From assembly GCF_000378425.1 (NCBI RefSeq), contig NZ_KB899808.1, positions 124,001 to 188,000 on the forward strand: a stretch of DNA of 64,000 nt, given 5' to 3'. Positions 18,413-27,439 of this stretch are shown piece by piece; the first letter of the stretch is position 1, and the number at the start of each line of letters is the position of its first letter. The translations under genes were made by a program, and so were the position numbers. The notes beneath the pieces are model-generated. The model was not told where the DNA came from, made no database searches, and was given only the letters and a program-made list of their open reading frames with translations. Source of the stretch: Cohnella laeviribosi DSM 21336 (lineage in GTDB: Bacteria > Bacillota > Bacilli > Paenibacillales > Paenibacillaceae).

Positions 18413-19271
18413 CCAGGCGCAGGCGCTCAGGCATATGGTTTACTCCAGGGACATGCCGCCGACGCATGCGACGCGGATTCTTACGGTCACCAGCGGCAAA
18501 GGAGGGGTCGGGAAGTCGAATTTCAGCCTGAACTTCGCGATGGCGCTCCAAAGCAAAGGGTACCGGGTGCTGCTGTTCGATGCGGACATCGGCATGGCGA
18601 ACATCGATGTTTTGCTGGGGACGCCGGCCACCTACAGTCTGATCCATCTCTTGAAGCGCGAAAAAACGATCTGGGAGATTATCCAGACCGGTCCGGGCGG
18701 CTTGCAGTTTATTGCCGGAGGCTCCGGGTTTCAGGATTTGATCCGGCTGTCGGAGCAGGAGCTGGAATACTTCGTGAACGAGATCGGAAAGCTTCACGGC
18801 CATGTCGATTTTCTTCTGTTCGATACGGGAGCCGGGCTGTCGAAGGAAATCGTTCGTTTTATTACGGCAGCGGACGAAACCATCGTCGTCACGACGCCGG
18901 AGCCGACCTCGATTACCGACGCCTACGCCTTGATGAAGATGGTGAGGTCGATGGGATACGACGTGCAGTTCCGGCTCATCGTCAATCGGGTGGCCAACGA
19001 GCGCGAGGGACGACAGACCGCGGAGAACATCCGGCAAGTCGCGAGCCGTTTTCTCGGCATCGACGTTCCGCTGCTTGGCTGCGTGCCCGACGACGCGTGC
19101 GTGCCCAAAGCCGTCAAACGCCAAACGGCGCTTTCCCTCGCTTTTCCGGACAGCCCGGCTTACCGGGGCATCGACAGCATCGCCTCCCGCTATTTGTCCG
19201 GAGAATCGCAGGAACGGAAAGCAAGCACGACGACCCGTTTTTTGCAAAAGATTCGCCGTTTATGGGGCTGA
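18405..19271 (+). CDS. flhG: MinD-like ATPase FlhG (YlxH)
   Basis: FlhG is a ParA/MinD-family ATPase that stimulates FlhF and regulates flagellar number and C-ring assembly. The 288-residue protein has the deviant Walker A TVTSGKGGVGKSNFSLNF, an ADIGMANIDVLLG segment and a DTGAGLS Walker B region. ATG 18405 gives MADQAQALRHMVYSRD, the N-terminus with the Gln-rich FlhF-activating helix. It overlaps flhF by eight bases. Confidence 0.94.
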   Translation: MADQAQALRHMVYSRDMPPTHATRILTVTSGKGGVGKSNFSLNFAMALQSKGYRVLLFDADIGMANIDVLLGTPATYSLIHLLKREKTIWEIIQTGPGGLQFIAGGSGFQDLIRLSEQELEYFVNEIGKLHGHVDFLLFDTGAGLSKEIVRFITAADETIVVTTPEPTSITDAYALMKMVRSMGYDVQFRLIVNRVANEREGRQTAENIRQVASRFLGIDVPLLGCVPDDACVPKAVKRQTALSLAFPDSPAYRGIDSIASRYLSGESQERKASTTTRFLQKIRRLWG

Positions 19272-19312
19272 CAACCAGCTTGCATCTTAGAGACTTGTAA
19301 GGGGGGGGCCTC

Positions 19313-20815
19313 ATGTCGAACTTCAGAGTGCTGGTTGTGGACGACTCCCCTTTTATGCGCAAAGTTTTTAGCGACTTTATCGCCGCGGATCCGGCGTTCG
19401 AGGTCATCGGCACCGCGTCCGACGGCGTGGAAGCGGTTGAGCGGACGCTGCAGCTTGAGCCTGATGTCATTACGATGGATCTGGAAATGCCGCACATGAA
19501 CGGGCTGCAGGCATTGCGGAAAATCATGGCCCTTAGGCCGACGCCCGTGATCATGATCTCGGCGGTGACGGACAACGGAACCCGCGACACGATCAAGGCG
19601 CTGCAGTACGGCGCGCTCGATTTCATCCGCAAGCCGGACGGCGCGGTCAAGCTCGATATCCGCAAAGTCGGCGAGCAGCTTCTGGAGAAGCTTCACATCG
19701 CCGTCGAGATGGTCAAAAGCGGCAACTTCCATCTTCTTTACGCCATCGGCGACGGCGAGGAGGAGGAGCGGGGACCGGCCTTCGGCCGAACGCCGAGTCC
19801 GGCGGACGAGGCCGGCAAGGCGCCGCGGGCGCCGGCCGCATCGGCATCCGCTTCTGCGCCATCGCGATTGCCGTCGCCTGCGCCGAAGCCTCTTCAGCCG
19901 GAACCGCAACAGCCGGCGGCGCCTTCGCCGGAGCTGACGAAGCCAGCCCCGCCTTCGGCGGACGCCCAGCCGGCAGAAGCCGGAGCGCAAGCGCCGGCGA
20001 GATCCCGCGGCCTGCCGCCGCCCGGTCCGCTCGCCAAGCTGCCGCCGGCAAGACGCGCGCGGCCGCCGGCTCCCGCCGACGGGCTCCCGGACGCACGCGG
20101 GGCGCTCGGGCTGCCGGACAAGGATGGCGCCGCCCCGGCGACGGCCAAGCCCGCTGCCGCGGCCAAACCGCAGGCCGCGCAGGAAGGCGCCGGCCGGGAA
20201 GCGCGGCCGGCGCGGCCCGGACGGACCGATTTTACGGATATCGTCGTCATCGGAACGTCCACCGGCGGCCCGAGAGCGCTGCACGAGGTGCTGTCGGCGC
20301 TGCCGGAATCGTTCCCTGCGCCGATTCTGATCGTGCAGCATATGCCGCCGAAGTTCACCCGCTCGCTCGCGCAGCGGCTCGACACGTACTCGGCCCTTTC
20401 GGTCCGCGAAGCGCAGGACGGCGAACCGGTCGTTGCCGGCACGGCCTACATCGCGCCGGGAGGCAGGCACATGGCGCTAAAGAGAGAAAGCGCCGGCCGG
20501 TACCGGATCGCGCTGTCCGACGAGCCGCCTTACAGCGGTCACAAGCCGTCGGTCGACTGGCTGTTCGAATCGGTGCTCGGAATGAAGGAACTTAGGCGGC
20601 ATGCCGTCCTGATGACGGGGATGGGCAGCGACGGGGCGAAGGGAATGAAGGCGCTCCGGGACGACGGAGCGGTAATGACGATCGCGGAAGCGGAACAGAC
20701 CTGCGTCGTATACGGAATGCCCCGGTCGGCGGTGGAGCTCGGCGCGGCGACGCATGTGCTTCGCCTGCAGCAAATCGCCCCGGTTCTCGTGCAAGAGGTG
20801 CGCGAACGTAATTGA
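19313..20815 (+). CDS. cheB: Chemotaxis protein-glutamate methylesterase CheB
   Basis: CheB demethylates and deamidates receptors when phosphorylated by CheA. The 500-residue product has a receiver domain (about 1-120) with the acidic pair in VVDDSPFMRKV and the Asp of VITMDLEMPHMNG. A Pro/Ala-rich linker of about 160 residues follows. The C-terminal esterase domain shows the catalytic Ser in GTSTGGPRAL, His in VQHMPPKFT and Asp in GMGSDGAKGM. Typical CheB is about 350 residues, and the excess is all linker. ATG 19313 follows a G-rich stretch (AAGGGGGGG). Confidence 0.96.
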   Translation: MSNFRVLVVDDSPFMRKVFSDFIAADPAFEVIGTASDGVEAVERTLQLEPDVITMDLEMPHMNGLQALRKIMALRPTPVIMISAVTDNGTRDTIKALQYGALDFIRKPDGAVKLDIRKVGEQLLEKLHIAVEMVKSGNFHLLYAIGDGEEEERGPAFGRTPSPADEAGKAPRAPAASASASAPSRLPSPAPKPLQPEPQQPAAPSPELTKPAPPSADAQPAEAGAQAPARSRGLPPPGPLAKLPPARRARPPAPADGLPDARGALGLPDKDGAAPATAKPAAAAKPQAAQEGAGREARPARPGRTDFTDIVVIGTSTGGPRALHEVLSALPESFPAPILIVQHMPPKFTRSLAQRLDTYSALSVREAQDGEPVVAGTAYIAPGGRHMALKRESAGRYRIALSDEPPYSGHKPSVDWLFESVLGMKELRRHAVLMTGMGSDGAKGMKALRDDGAVMTIAEAEQTCVVYGMPRSAVELGAATHVLRLQQIAPVLVQEVRERN

Positions 20816-20826
20816 TGAAACTTGAG

Positions 20827-20841
20827 CGGCTGATTCAGCCG
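20827..20841 (+). other. 15-base palindrome before cheA
   Basis: CGGCTGA, one central base, then TCAGCCG form a perfect palindrome three bases before the CAGGAGGTG ribosome binding site of cheA. It could fold as a small hairpin only with a loop opened from the centre. Its function is unknown. Confidence 0.5.
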
Positions 20842-20860
20842 ACCAGGAGGTGCCCGGACA

Positions 20861-22975
20861 GTGGAAATGAATCAGTATTTATCCATTTTTCTCGATGAAG
20901 CGAACGATCACTTGCAGGCCCTGAACGAAAATATGCTCCGGCTGGAACAGGAGCCCGAAGACATCAGCATCGTGCAGGTCATTTTCCGTTCCGCCCACAC
21001 GCTGAAGGGGATGTCCGCGACGATGGGCTTCGAGGATCTGGCGTCGCTGACCCACGAAATGGAGAACGTTCTCGATCTGGTCCGCAACAACCAATTGAAG
21101 ATGAACGAAACGATCTTCGACGCCCTGTTCAAATGTCTGGATGCGCTGGAAGGGATGGTTCAGGATGTCGTGGGCGGGGGCGACGGCAAGGCGGACGTCT
21201 CCGAGCTGGTCGAACAGCTGAAGGCGATCGTCAGAGGGGATGCGGGCAAGCCGGCTTCGGCGGCTTCCGCGCCCGGCGGCGTTGCCGACGGCCCGCTTGT
21301 CGCGACGCAGCTTCTGCTCGATCAGTATCAGCTTTCGGTTTTGCAGCAATCGATCGAGAGCGGGCTGAAAGTTTTCCATATCGAGGTGTTCATCCGCGAG
21401 GATTGCGTCCTCAAAGCGGTTCGGGCGTACATGGTCTTCGAGCTGCTGGAGCGGAACGGGGACATCATCAAGTCCCATCCTTCCGTCCAGGACATCGAAC
21501 AGGACAAATTCGACCGCAGCTTCTCGGTCTACTATGTTTCGCAAATCGACGAAGAGCAGCTGAAGGCCGCCATCCTGAACGTTTCCGAGATCGAGGACGT
21601 CACGATCATGCAGGTGGACCGCTCGTCGCTGGCCGAGCTCGACCAGTCCAAGGAGCAGGAAAGCCAGGCGGCGCTTCAAGCCGTCAAAGCCATGCGCGAG
21701 ACGTCGGCCGCCGCTCCCGCCGCCTCGGCTCCGGCCGCTTCCGCTCCGAACGCTTCCGCTCCGGCTGCGGACACGGGCAAAAAAGCCCCGGCCGCGCAGG
21801 CCAAGCCGGCGGGCGGAGCCGCGGCGGGGCGGACGATCCGCGTCGACATCGACCGTTTGGACAAGCTGATGAACCTGTTCAGCGAGCTGCTGATCGACCG
21901 CGCCCGCCTGGAGCAATTGGCGTCCGAAGTCCGCCGCAACGACCTGACGGAAACGGTCGAGCATATGGCCCGCGTAAGCAGCGATTTGCAGAACATCGTG
22001 CTCAAGCTTCGCATGGTTCCGGTCGAGAGCGTCTTTAACCGATTCCCCCGGATGGTGCGGGATCTCGCCAAGTCGCTGGACAAGAAAGTCGACCTCGTGA
22101 TCACGGGCGCGGAAACGGAGCTGGACCGGACGGTCATCGACGAGATCGGCGACCCGCTCGTCCACTTGATCCGCAACTCGATCGACCACGGGATCGAACC
22201 GGTCGCGGACCGGACCGCGGCGGGCAAGCCGGAGACCGGCACCGTTCATCTGCGCGCTTATCACAGCGGCAACCACGTGTTCATCGAGATCGAGGACGAC
22301 GGCAGGGGCATCAACCGGCAGAAGGTGCTGGACACCGCGCTGAAACGGGGGGTCGTGACGCCGGAAGAGGCGAAGAAGCTTACCGACGACGAGGTAAACA
22401 TGCTGCTGTTCGCACCCGGCTTTAGCACCGCGGACAAAATTTCCGACATTTCCGGCCGCGGCGTCGGGCTGGATGTCGTCAAATCGAAGATCGAATCGCT
22501 GGGAGGCCAGGTGACCGTTACCTCCGCCTTCGGCAAAGGCTCGAAATTTTCCATCCAGCTTCCGCTGACGCTCTCCATCATTTCGGCGATGCTGATCAAG
22601 CTGGGCTCGGAAAAATACGCATTCCCGCTGTCTTCCATCGTGGAAACGGCCACGGTCCGGCGGGACCAAATCCGGGAAGTGCACGGCAGCCGCGTCATCG
22701 AGTACCGCAGTTCGATCATTCCGGTGCTTTCTCTCGCCGAGCTGCTGGAATCTCCCGACTACAGGGACGACCAGGAAGAAGAAACGGAGATGCTGGTCAT
22801 CCGCAAAGGCGAAAAATTGGCCGCCGTGCTGGTGGACGATTTTATCGCGCAAAACGAAATCGTCCTGAAAACGATGGGCAAATATTTGACCAATCTCCAA
22901 TTCGTCTCGGGAGCCACGATTTTGGGCGACGGCCAGGTTGCGCTCATCATCGATCCGAATTCGCTTATCAAATAA
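20861..22975 (+). CDS. cheA: Chemotaxis histidine kinase CheA
   Basis: CheA autophosphorylates in receptor arrays and passes phosphate to CheY and CheB. The 704-residue protein contains the P1 phospho-acceptor His in FRSAHTLKGMSATMGF. A P2 CheY/CheB-binding domain lies at about 150-250 and an Ala-rich linker at about 285-325. The dimerisation P3 domain, the ATPase P4 domain (HLIRNSIDHGIE, DDGRGIN, GRGVGLDVVKSKI) and a C-terminal CheW-like P5 follow. The start is GTG 20861 behind AGGAGG, and an ATG two codons later is possible. Confidence 0.97.
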   Translation: MEMNQYLSIFLDEANDHLQALNENMLRLEQEPEDISIVQVIFRSAHTLKGMSATMGFEDLASLTHEMENVLDLVRNNQLKMNETIFDALFKCLDALEGMVQDVVGGGDGKADVSELVEQLKAIVRGDAGKPASAASAPGGVADGPLVATQLLLDQYQLSVLQQSIESGLKVFHIEVFIREDCVLKAVRAYMVFELLERNGDIIKSHPSVQDIEQDKFDRSFSVYYVSQIDEEQLKAAILNVSEIEDVTIMQVDRSSLAELDQSKEQESQAALQAVKAMRETSAAAPAASAPAASAPNASAPAADTGKKAPAAQAKPAGGAAAGRTIRVDIDRLDKLMNLFSELLIDRARLEQLASEVRRNDLTETVEHMARVSSDLQNIVLKLRMVPVESVFNRFPRMVRDLAKSLDKKVDLVITGAETELDRTVIDEIGDPLVHLIRNSIDHGIEPVADRTAAGKPETGTVHLRAYHSGNHVFIEIEDDGRGINRQKVLDTALKRGVVTPEEAKKLTDDEVNMLLFAPGFSTADKISDISGRGVGLDVVKSKIESLGGQVTVTSAFGKGSKFSIQLPLTLSIISAMLIKLGSEKYAFPLSSIVETATVRRDQIREVHGSRVIEYRSSIIPVLSLAELLESPDYRDDQEEETEMLVIRKGEKLAAVLVDDFIAQNEIVLKTMGKYLTNLQFVSGATILGDGQVALIIDPNSLIK

Positions 22976-23005
22976 AATTTCGGTTTTTACGAGGAGGAAG
23001 CACCT

Positions 23006-23467
23006 GTGGCAGAGGAACTGAAAGTCATCGTCTTCACTTTGGCGCATGAAGAATACGGCATCGAGGTGGACAAGGTCCGCACGATCGAGCGCATGGCTCC
23101 GATTACGCGCGTGCCGAAGACGCCTCCGTTCGTCAAAGGGGTCATCAATCTTCGCGGGGTCGTCGTTCCGGTCATCGATTTAAGAGGCCGGTTCGGTCTG
23201 CCGGAGACGGAACCGACGGACAACTCGCGGATCATTATCGTCGCCGTAGGGGACCTGGAAGTCGGATTTATCGTCGACTCGGCCAACGACGTGATCGACA
23301 TCATGAGCGACTCGATCGAAGTGCCTCCGGAAGTCGTCGGCGGCGTCAAGGCGAAATATTTGAGCGGCGTGGCCAAAATCGGCGACAACCGTCTGCTGAT
23401 CCTGCTTAATCTGTCCGAAGTGCTCAACCGCTCGGAAATCATCCAACTGGAAGAATTCGGGGAGTAA
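23006..23467 (+). CDS. cheW: Chemotaxis coupling protein CheW
   Basis: CheW links receptors to CheA in signalling arrays. The 153-residue product is a single CheW SH3-like domain with the signature VKGVINLRGVVVPVIDLRGR and a following FIVDSANDVIDI. GTG 23006 is preceded by GAGGAGGAAGCACC. It is the usual neighbour of cheA in this operon. Confidence 0.96.
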   Translation: MAEELKVIVFTLAHEEYGIEVDKVRTIERMAPITRVPKTPPFVKGVINLRGVVVPVIDLRGRFGLPETEPTDNSRIIIVAVGDLEVGFIVDSANDVIDIMSDSIEVPPEVVGGVKAKYLSGVAKIGDNRLLILLNLSEVLNRSEIIQLEEFGE

Positions 23468-23471
23468 GCCG

Positions 23472-24089
23472 GTGAACATGTTCAGTCAGGACGCCGATTT
23501 CAAAATGGACGTGTTGCGGGAGGTAGGCAACATCGGGGCCGGCAATGCCGCGACGGCTCTTTCTCGCCTGCTCGACAAGCCCGTCGACATGGCCGTTCCC
23601 AAAGTGAACCTGCTTCCGTTCGAGCGCATTGCCGAACAGGTCGGCGGTTCCGAGGCGGTGATCGTGGCCATTTTTCTCCGGATGGAGGGGGATGCGCCGG
23701 GCAATATGTTCTTTTTGATCAGCCGGGAGCAGACCAGGCATCTGCTGCAAGGCCTGCTGGGCATCGACGCTGCGGCCGACGGCGATTACAGCGAGCTCGA
23801 GCTGTCGGCGCTGTGCGAGATCGGGAACATTCTGGCCGGCTCCTACCTGTCCGCGCTCGCCGACTTGACGGGACTGTACATGTCGCCGACCGTGCCTTCG
23901 ATCGCCGTTGACATGGCGGGGGCGATTTTAAGTTACGGGCTGCTGCAATTCGGAACGATGGGCGATGACGCGCTTCTCATCGATACGACGTTTCTTCACG
24001 GCTCGCAAGAATCCGAGGGCCACTTCTTCCTGATTCCCGACCCCGATTCGTTCGAGAAGCTGTTCCGGGCGCTGGGAGTGCCGATCTGA
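23472..24089 (+). CDS. cheC: CheY-P phosphatase CheC
   Basis: CheC dephosphorylates CheY-P and cooperates with CheD in adaptation. The 205-residue product has both active-site helices with the Glu and Asn pairs: VLREVGNIGAGNAATALSRL and the later LSALCEIGNILAGSYLSALA. The start is GTG 23472, four bases after the cheW stop. ATG 23478 in the same frame is an alternative. It overlaps cheD by one base. Confidence 0.95.
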   Translation: MNMFSQDADFKMDVLREVGNIGAGNAATALSRLLDKPVDMAVPKVNLLPFERIAEQVGGSEAVIVAIFLRMEGDAPGNMFFLISREQTRHLLQGLLGIDAAADGDYSELELSALCEIGNILAGSYLSALADLTGLYMSPTVPSIAVDMAGAILSYGLLQFGTMGDDALLIDTTFLHGSQESEGHFFLIPDPDSFEKLFRALGVPI

Positions 24090-24583
24090 TGACGGAAGCG
24101 AACCTGATCAAAATCGGCATGGCGGACATGAACGTCGGCATCGGCGGGACGCTGCTCAGAACGACCGGACTCGGCTCCTGCGTCGGCTTGACGCTGCACG
24201 ACGCGGAACGCCAGATCGCGGGCATGGCGCATATCATGCTTCCTTCGTCCGAGATCGCCCGCGAAGGAAAGCTGAATCTGGCGAAATACGCGGATACGGC
24301 CGTTCCGGAGCTGATCGACCGGCTTGCGCGGATCGGGGCCGACCCGCGCAGGCTGGTGGCCAAGCTCGCCGGGGGCGCCCAGATGTTCGCGTTCGCGGGA
24401 GGAAGCGACAGCATGCGCATCGGCCCCCGCAACGTGGAGTCCACCAAGCATGCGCTGGCTCTGCGCTCCATTCCGGTCATTGCGGAAGATACGGGGGGAA
24501 ATTACGGAAGAACGATCGAATTGGACTGCCGAAGCGGCATTGTAAGCATCCGAAGCGTGCAGCATGGGGTAAAGGAGATTTGA
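24089..24583 (+). CDS. cheD: Chemoreceptor glutamine deamidase CheD
   Basis: CheD deamidates receptor glutamines and binds CheC. The 164-residue product has the catalytic Cys in TTGLGSCVGLTLHD and the catalytic His in GMAHIMLP. A Thr-like third residue is expected further on. The ATG overlaps the cheC stop by one base. This pairing with CheC is the Bacillus-type adaptation module. Confidence 0.95.
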   Translation: MTEANLIKIGMADMNVGIGGTLLRTTGLGSCVGLTLHDAERQIAGMAHIMLPSSEIAREGKLNLAKYADTAVPELIDRLARIGADPRRLVAKLAGGAQMFAFAGGSDSMRIGPRNVESTKHALALRSIPVIAEDTGGNYGRTIELDCRSGIVSIRSVQHGVKEI

Positions 24584-24584
24584 A

Positions 24585-25019
24585 ATGCGACGTACATGGC
24601 GGTGGGTAGTCGGTTTTGCCGGGTTCGGCGCCGCGCTAACCTTTTTCATCTCTTTGTCGAACAATCCGCTTGCGACGACGGCGCTGCGCACCCTGTACGC
24701 GTTTCTCGCATTCGGATTGATCGGGTCGGTCGTCCACGTGGCGCTTTCCCAACTGCTTCGGCCCGCGGGCCGGATGGCGCCGGCGGACGCCGGGCCGTCC
24801 GACGAAAGAGGGGCGGTCGTGGATCTGTCTACGCCCGAGGACGACGGCGTTTTGGCCGATATGCTCAAAGAGCAGTGGGCGGAAAGCGGCAAGCCGGCCG
24901 GCGCGGATTCGGGCGGCGCCAGCGAATTCAAGCCGCTGAAGCCGCAAAGGCTCGTATCCGTCGACAATCCCAAACCCGAGGAAGTCGTCCAGGCGGTACG
25001 CCGAATGACGGACGAATAA
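24585..25019 (+). CDS. Uncharacterised membrane protein between cheD and sigD
   Basis: I do not recognise a characterised family. The 144-residue product begins with a basic N-terminus (MRRTWRWV). It then has two hydrophobic segments at about residues 8-24 and 34-54, so it is a small double-spanning membrane protein. The cytoplasmic tail is acidic in its middle (residues 70-105) and ends in a short conserved-looking KPEEVVQAVRRMTDE. It is preceded by AAAGGAG and starts two bases after the cheD stop, so it is co-translated with the chemotaxis genes. Bacillus subtilis has no gene in this slot. A motility role is inference from position only. Confidence 0.75.
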   Translation: MRRTWRWVVGFAGFGAALTFFISLSNNPLATTALRTLYAFLAFGLIGSVVHVALSQLLRPAGRMAPADAGPSDERGAVVDLSTPEDDGVLADMLKEQWAESGKPAGADSGGASEFKPLKPQRLVSVDNPKPEEVVQAVRRMTDE

Positions 25020-25034
25020 GGACGGTGAAAATCG

Positions 25035-25820
25035 ATGATCGATCATCAACATACCCGGTTGTCCCTGCGCGAGTTGTGGCGGCGGTGGAAGGAGAACGGG
25101 GACTCCGATGCGAGAAAGCAGCTGATCGAGCATTATTTGCCGTTGGTTGATTACGTATCCAGCCGCATGGCTGTCGGACTGCCCAAAAATGTCACCAAGG
25201 AAGATTTGGCCTCAAGCGGCGTCATGGGGCTGATCGATGCGATCGAAAAGTTCGATTACGAGCGGGGGCTTCAGTTCGAAACCTATGCGTCCTGGCGCAT
25301 CAGGGGCGCCATCATCGACGGTCTGAGGCAAGGCGACTGGGTTCCCCGCTCCGTCCGCGACAAAGCGAAAAAAGTGGAAGACGCCTATGCCGTGCTCGAG
25401 CAGCGCCACCTTCGGTCCGCTACCGACGAGGAAATATGCGCTTATTTGAACATCACGCACAAGGAATTTCAGCAAATGCTGCAGGAAGTGGCTGTCGCCG
25501 CGGTCTGTTCGCTCGAAGATCCGATCCGCGAAGAAGAATCGGAAACCCGGATGTCCCTTCTCGTGGACGAGAAGGCGCTCAATCCCGAATCGACGGTGCA
25601 TGAGACGTATTTGAAAGAAGCGCTTATGGCCGGCATCGAACGGTTGACGCCCAAAGAACGGACCGTCGTCTCTTTGTTTTATTACGAGGACTTGTCCTTA
25701 AGCGAAATCGCCGAAGTCATGTCCTTGTCGCCGTCCCGCATATCCCAGCTTCATTCAAAGGCCATACTTCGCTTGCGGGCCGCGCTCGGAAAACAAAAGG
25801 ATCAGCTGCTTCAAAAATAA
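25035..25820 (+). CDS. sigD: RNA polymerase sigma-28 factor SigD (FliA/WhiG family)
   Basis: SigD directs transcription of flagellin, motor and autolysin genes and is inhibited by FlgM. The 261-residue product shows region 2 (EKFDYERGLQFETYASWRIR, then GAIIDGLRQGDWVPRSVRDK). Region 3 and region 4 follow, with a helix-turn-helix in LSLSEIAEVMSLSPSRISQL. The ATG at 25035 follows AAGGACGGTGAAAATCG. Its position at the end of the chemotaxis block is the conserved one, and expression late in a very long transcript is known to matter in Bacillus. Confidence 0.96.
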   Translation: MIDHQHTRLSLRELWRRWKENGDSDARKQLIEHYLPLVDYVSSRMAVGLPKNVTKEDLASSGVMGLIDAIEKFDYERGLQFETYASWRIRGAIIDGLRQGDWVPRSVRDKAKKVEDAYAVLEQRHLRSATDEEICAYLNITHKEFQQMLQEVAVAAVCSLEDPIREEESETRMSLLVDEKALNPESTVHETYLKEALMAGIERLTPKERTVVSLFYYEDLSLSEIAEVMSLSPSRISQLHSKAILRLRAALGKQKDQLLQK

Positions 25821-25844
25821 CCACGGTTTAAGGAGGCGCTAACG

Positions 25845-27251
25845 ATGATCCAAGATTCCGATTTGGCGGAAATGCTGCAGGTGACCGTGTCCGAAGACAA
25901 AATGCAGGCATTTTTGACATTCAAACGGGTCGACGGCGAAATCAAGCTGACGGTACCGGATCTGGAACTTGTTTTGGCCGCGGAAGGGGTTACGTACGGA
26001 ATCCAGAGCGACGTGCTTGCGCAGATTGCCGCCAAGCCTCAAAATTTTCTCCACGGCCCTAACATTGTTGCGATCGGTCTGCCTCCGCAAAAAGGAACCG
26101 ACGGGTACATAAAAGTTCTCATTGATGAAGACAGCCAGACGCGTAAGCCGTTGGAGCGGGAAGACGGCAGCGTGGACTACCGGGAGGTCACCCGTCTGGC
26201 GAACGTGAAGGCCGGCCAACTGATCGCCGAGCGGTATCCGCCCGGACCCGGCACGCCCGGAATAGCGGTCACCGGCGAGGAAATTCCCGCGAAGGAAGGC
26301 AAGGAGGCCGTCCTCAAGCTGGGGAAAAACGTGGTCGTCAACCCGGAAAAAACGGGCATTTACGCCGCGATCGACGGGCTGGTCACGCGTACCGAAAAGG
26401 ATAAGCTGAACGTGTTTCCCGTGTACGAGGTAAACGGGGACGTGGACTACACCGTCGGGAACATCGACTTCGTCGGAACGGTCGTCATCCGGGGGAACGT
26501 GCTGACGGGCTTTCGGATTCGCGCGGCCGGAGACATTCGGGTCACGGGCGGAATCGAAGGCGCGGAAGTGGAATCCGAAGGCTCGATCGAGGTGAACGGG
26601 GGCATTATCGGCAGCCATAAGGGTTACGTGAAAGCCGGCCGCAACGTGCGCTGCTCGTTCATTCAAGAGGGCAACGTCACGGCGGGCGAGGACGTGCTCG
26701 TGACGCAAAGCATCATGCATTCGAACGTCCGGGCGGGCAAAAACGTCATCTGCCTCGGTTCCAAAGGGCTCATCGTCGGCGGCTTGACGCAGGCGGGAGA
26801 AAAGGTGACCGCGCGGATGATCGGCAATGCGATGTCGACGGCGACGGCGATCGAAGTCGGCGTTCAGCCGGAGCTCAGGCAGCAGTTGAACGAGCTGCGC
26901 GCGACGATCCGCCAGCTGACGGAAAGCCTGGACAAGACGGAGAAGGCGCTTGCGATGCTGAACCAGATGGCCGCGGCCGGCAATTTGACGCAGGAACGCC
27001 TGGCCATGCGGATCAAGCTGGCCGCGACCAGCCGCCAGACGGAGCAGGATTTGCAGAGCGCGAAGGAAGCCGTGCTGGAAATCGAAAAAACGCTGGAAAA
27101 TGCGGAGAGCGCAAGGGTGGACGTCGTTCATTCCATATACGGAGGCACCAAAATCGTCATCGGCCGGTATACTCGTTTTATCAAGGATACGGTCCAGCGG
27201 GTGTCGTTCCGTTTTATCGACGGGGAAATCGTCCCCGTGCCGTACGTATGA
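25845..27251 (+). CDS. FapA/DUF342 family protein
   Basis: The 468-residue product belongs to the FapA (DUF342) family. The N-terminal domain spans about 1-165. A repetitive beta-helix-like core (about 165-345) is rich in Gly and Val, for example DFVGTVVIRGNVLTGFRIRA and AGDIRVTGGIEGAEVESEGS. A long helical coiled coil (about 345-425) and a short beta C-terminus follow. No catalytic residues are known for this family. A polymerising or scaffold role at the membrane has been suggested for relatives. ATG 25845 follows AAGGAGGCGC directly after sigD, so it is probably part of the motility transcript. Confidence 0.85.
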   Translation: MIQDSDLAEMLQVTVSEDKMQAFLTFKRVDGEIKLTVPDLELVLAAEGVTYGIQSDVLAQIAAKPQNFLHGPNIVAIGLPPQKGTDGYIKVLIDEDSQTRKPLEREDGSVDYREVTRLANVKAGQLIAERYPPGPGTPGIAVTGEEIPAKEGKEAVLKLGKNVVVNPEKTGIYAAIDGLVTRTEKDKLNVFPVYEVNGDVDYTVGNIDFVGTVVIRGNVLTGFRIRAAGDIRVTGGIEGAEVESEGSIEVNGGIIGSHKGYVKAGRNVRCSFIQEGNVTAGEDVLVTQSIMHSNVRAGKNVICLGSKGLIVGGLTQAGEKVTARMIGNAMSTATAIEVGVQPELRQQLNELRATIRQLTESLDKTEKALAMLNQMAAAGNLTQERLAMRIKLAATSRQTEQDLQSAKEAVLEIEKTLENAESARVDVVHSIYGGTKIVIGRYTRFIKDTVQRVSFRFIDGEIVPVPYV

Positions 27252-27439
27252 CCGAACCGGGCGGCTGGCCCGCTTGGCGGGATTCGCTTTCCATGCGGAA
27301 CGCATAAGGCGGCTGCCGGCGGCTTCCGGATGGGCTCCGTTAACGGAGAGGCGCCCCGGACAGGGCGGCGCAGCGGTTTTGCTTCTGTGGCGGAAACGGT
27401 CGCCAGGGACCGAATTTCTGTAAAAGGCGGGTGTTCACC

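Noticed and set aside
27252-27439. A gene or riboswitch in the gap between the FapA-like gene and the small basic protein
   Set aside because: Only a short palindrome CTCCGTTAACGGAG (27335-27348) is seen; open frames there have no ribosome binding site and no conserved RNA motif is recognisable.
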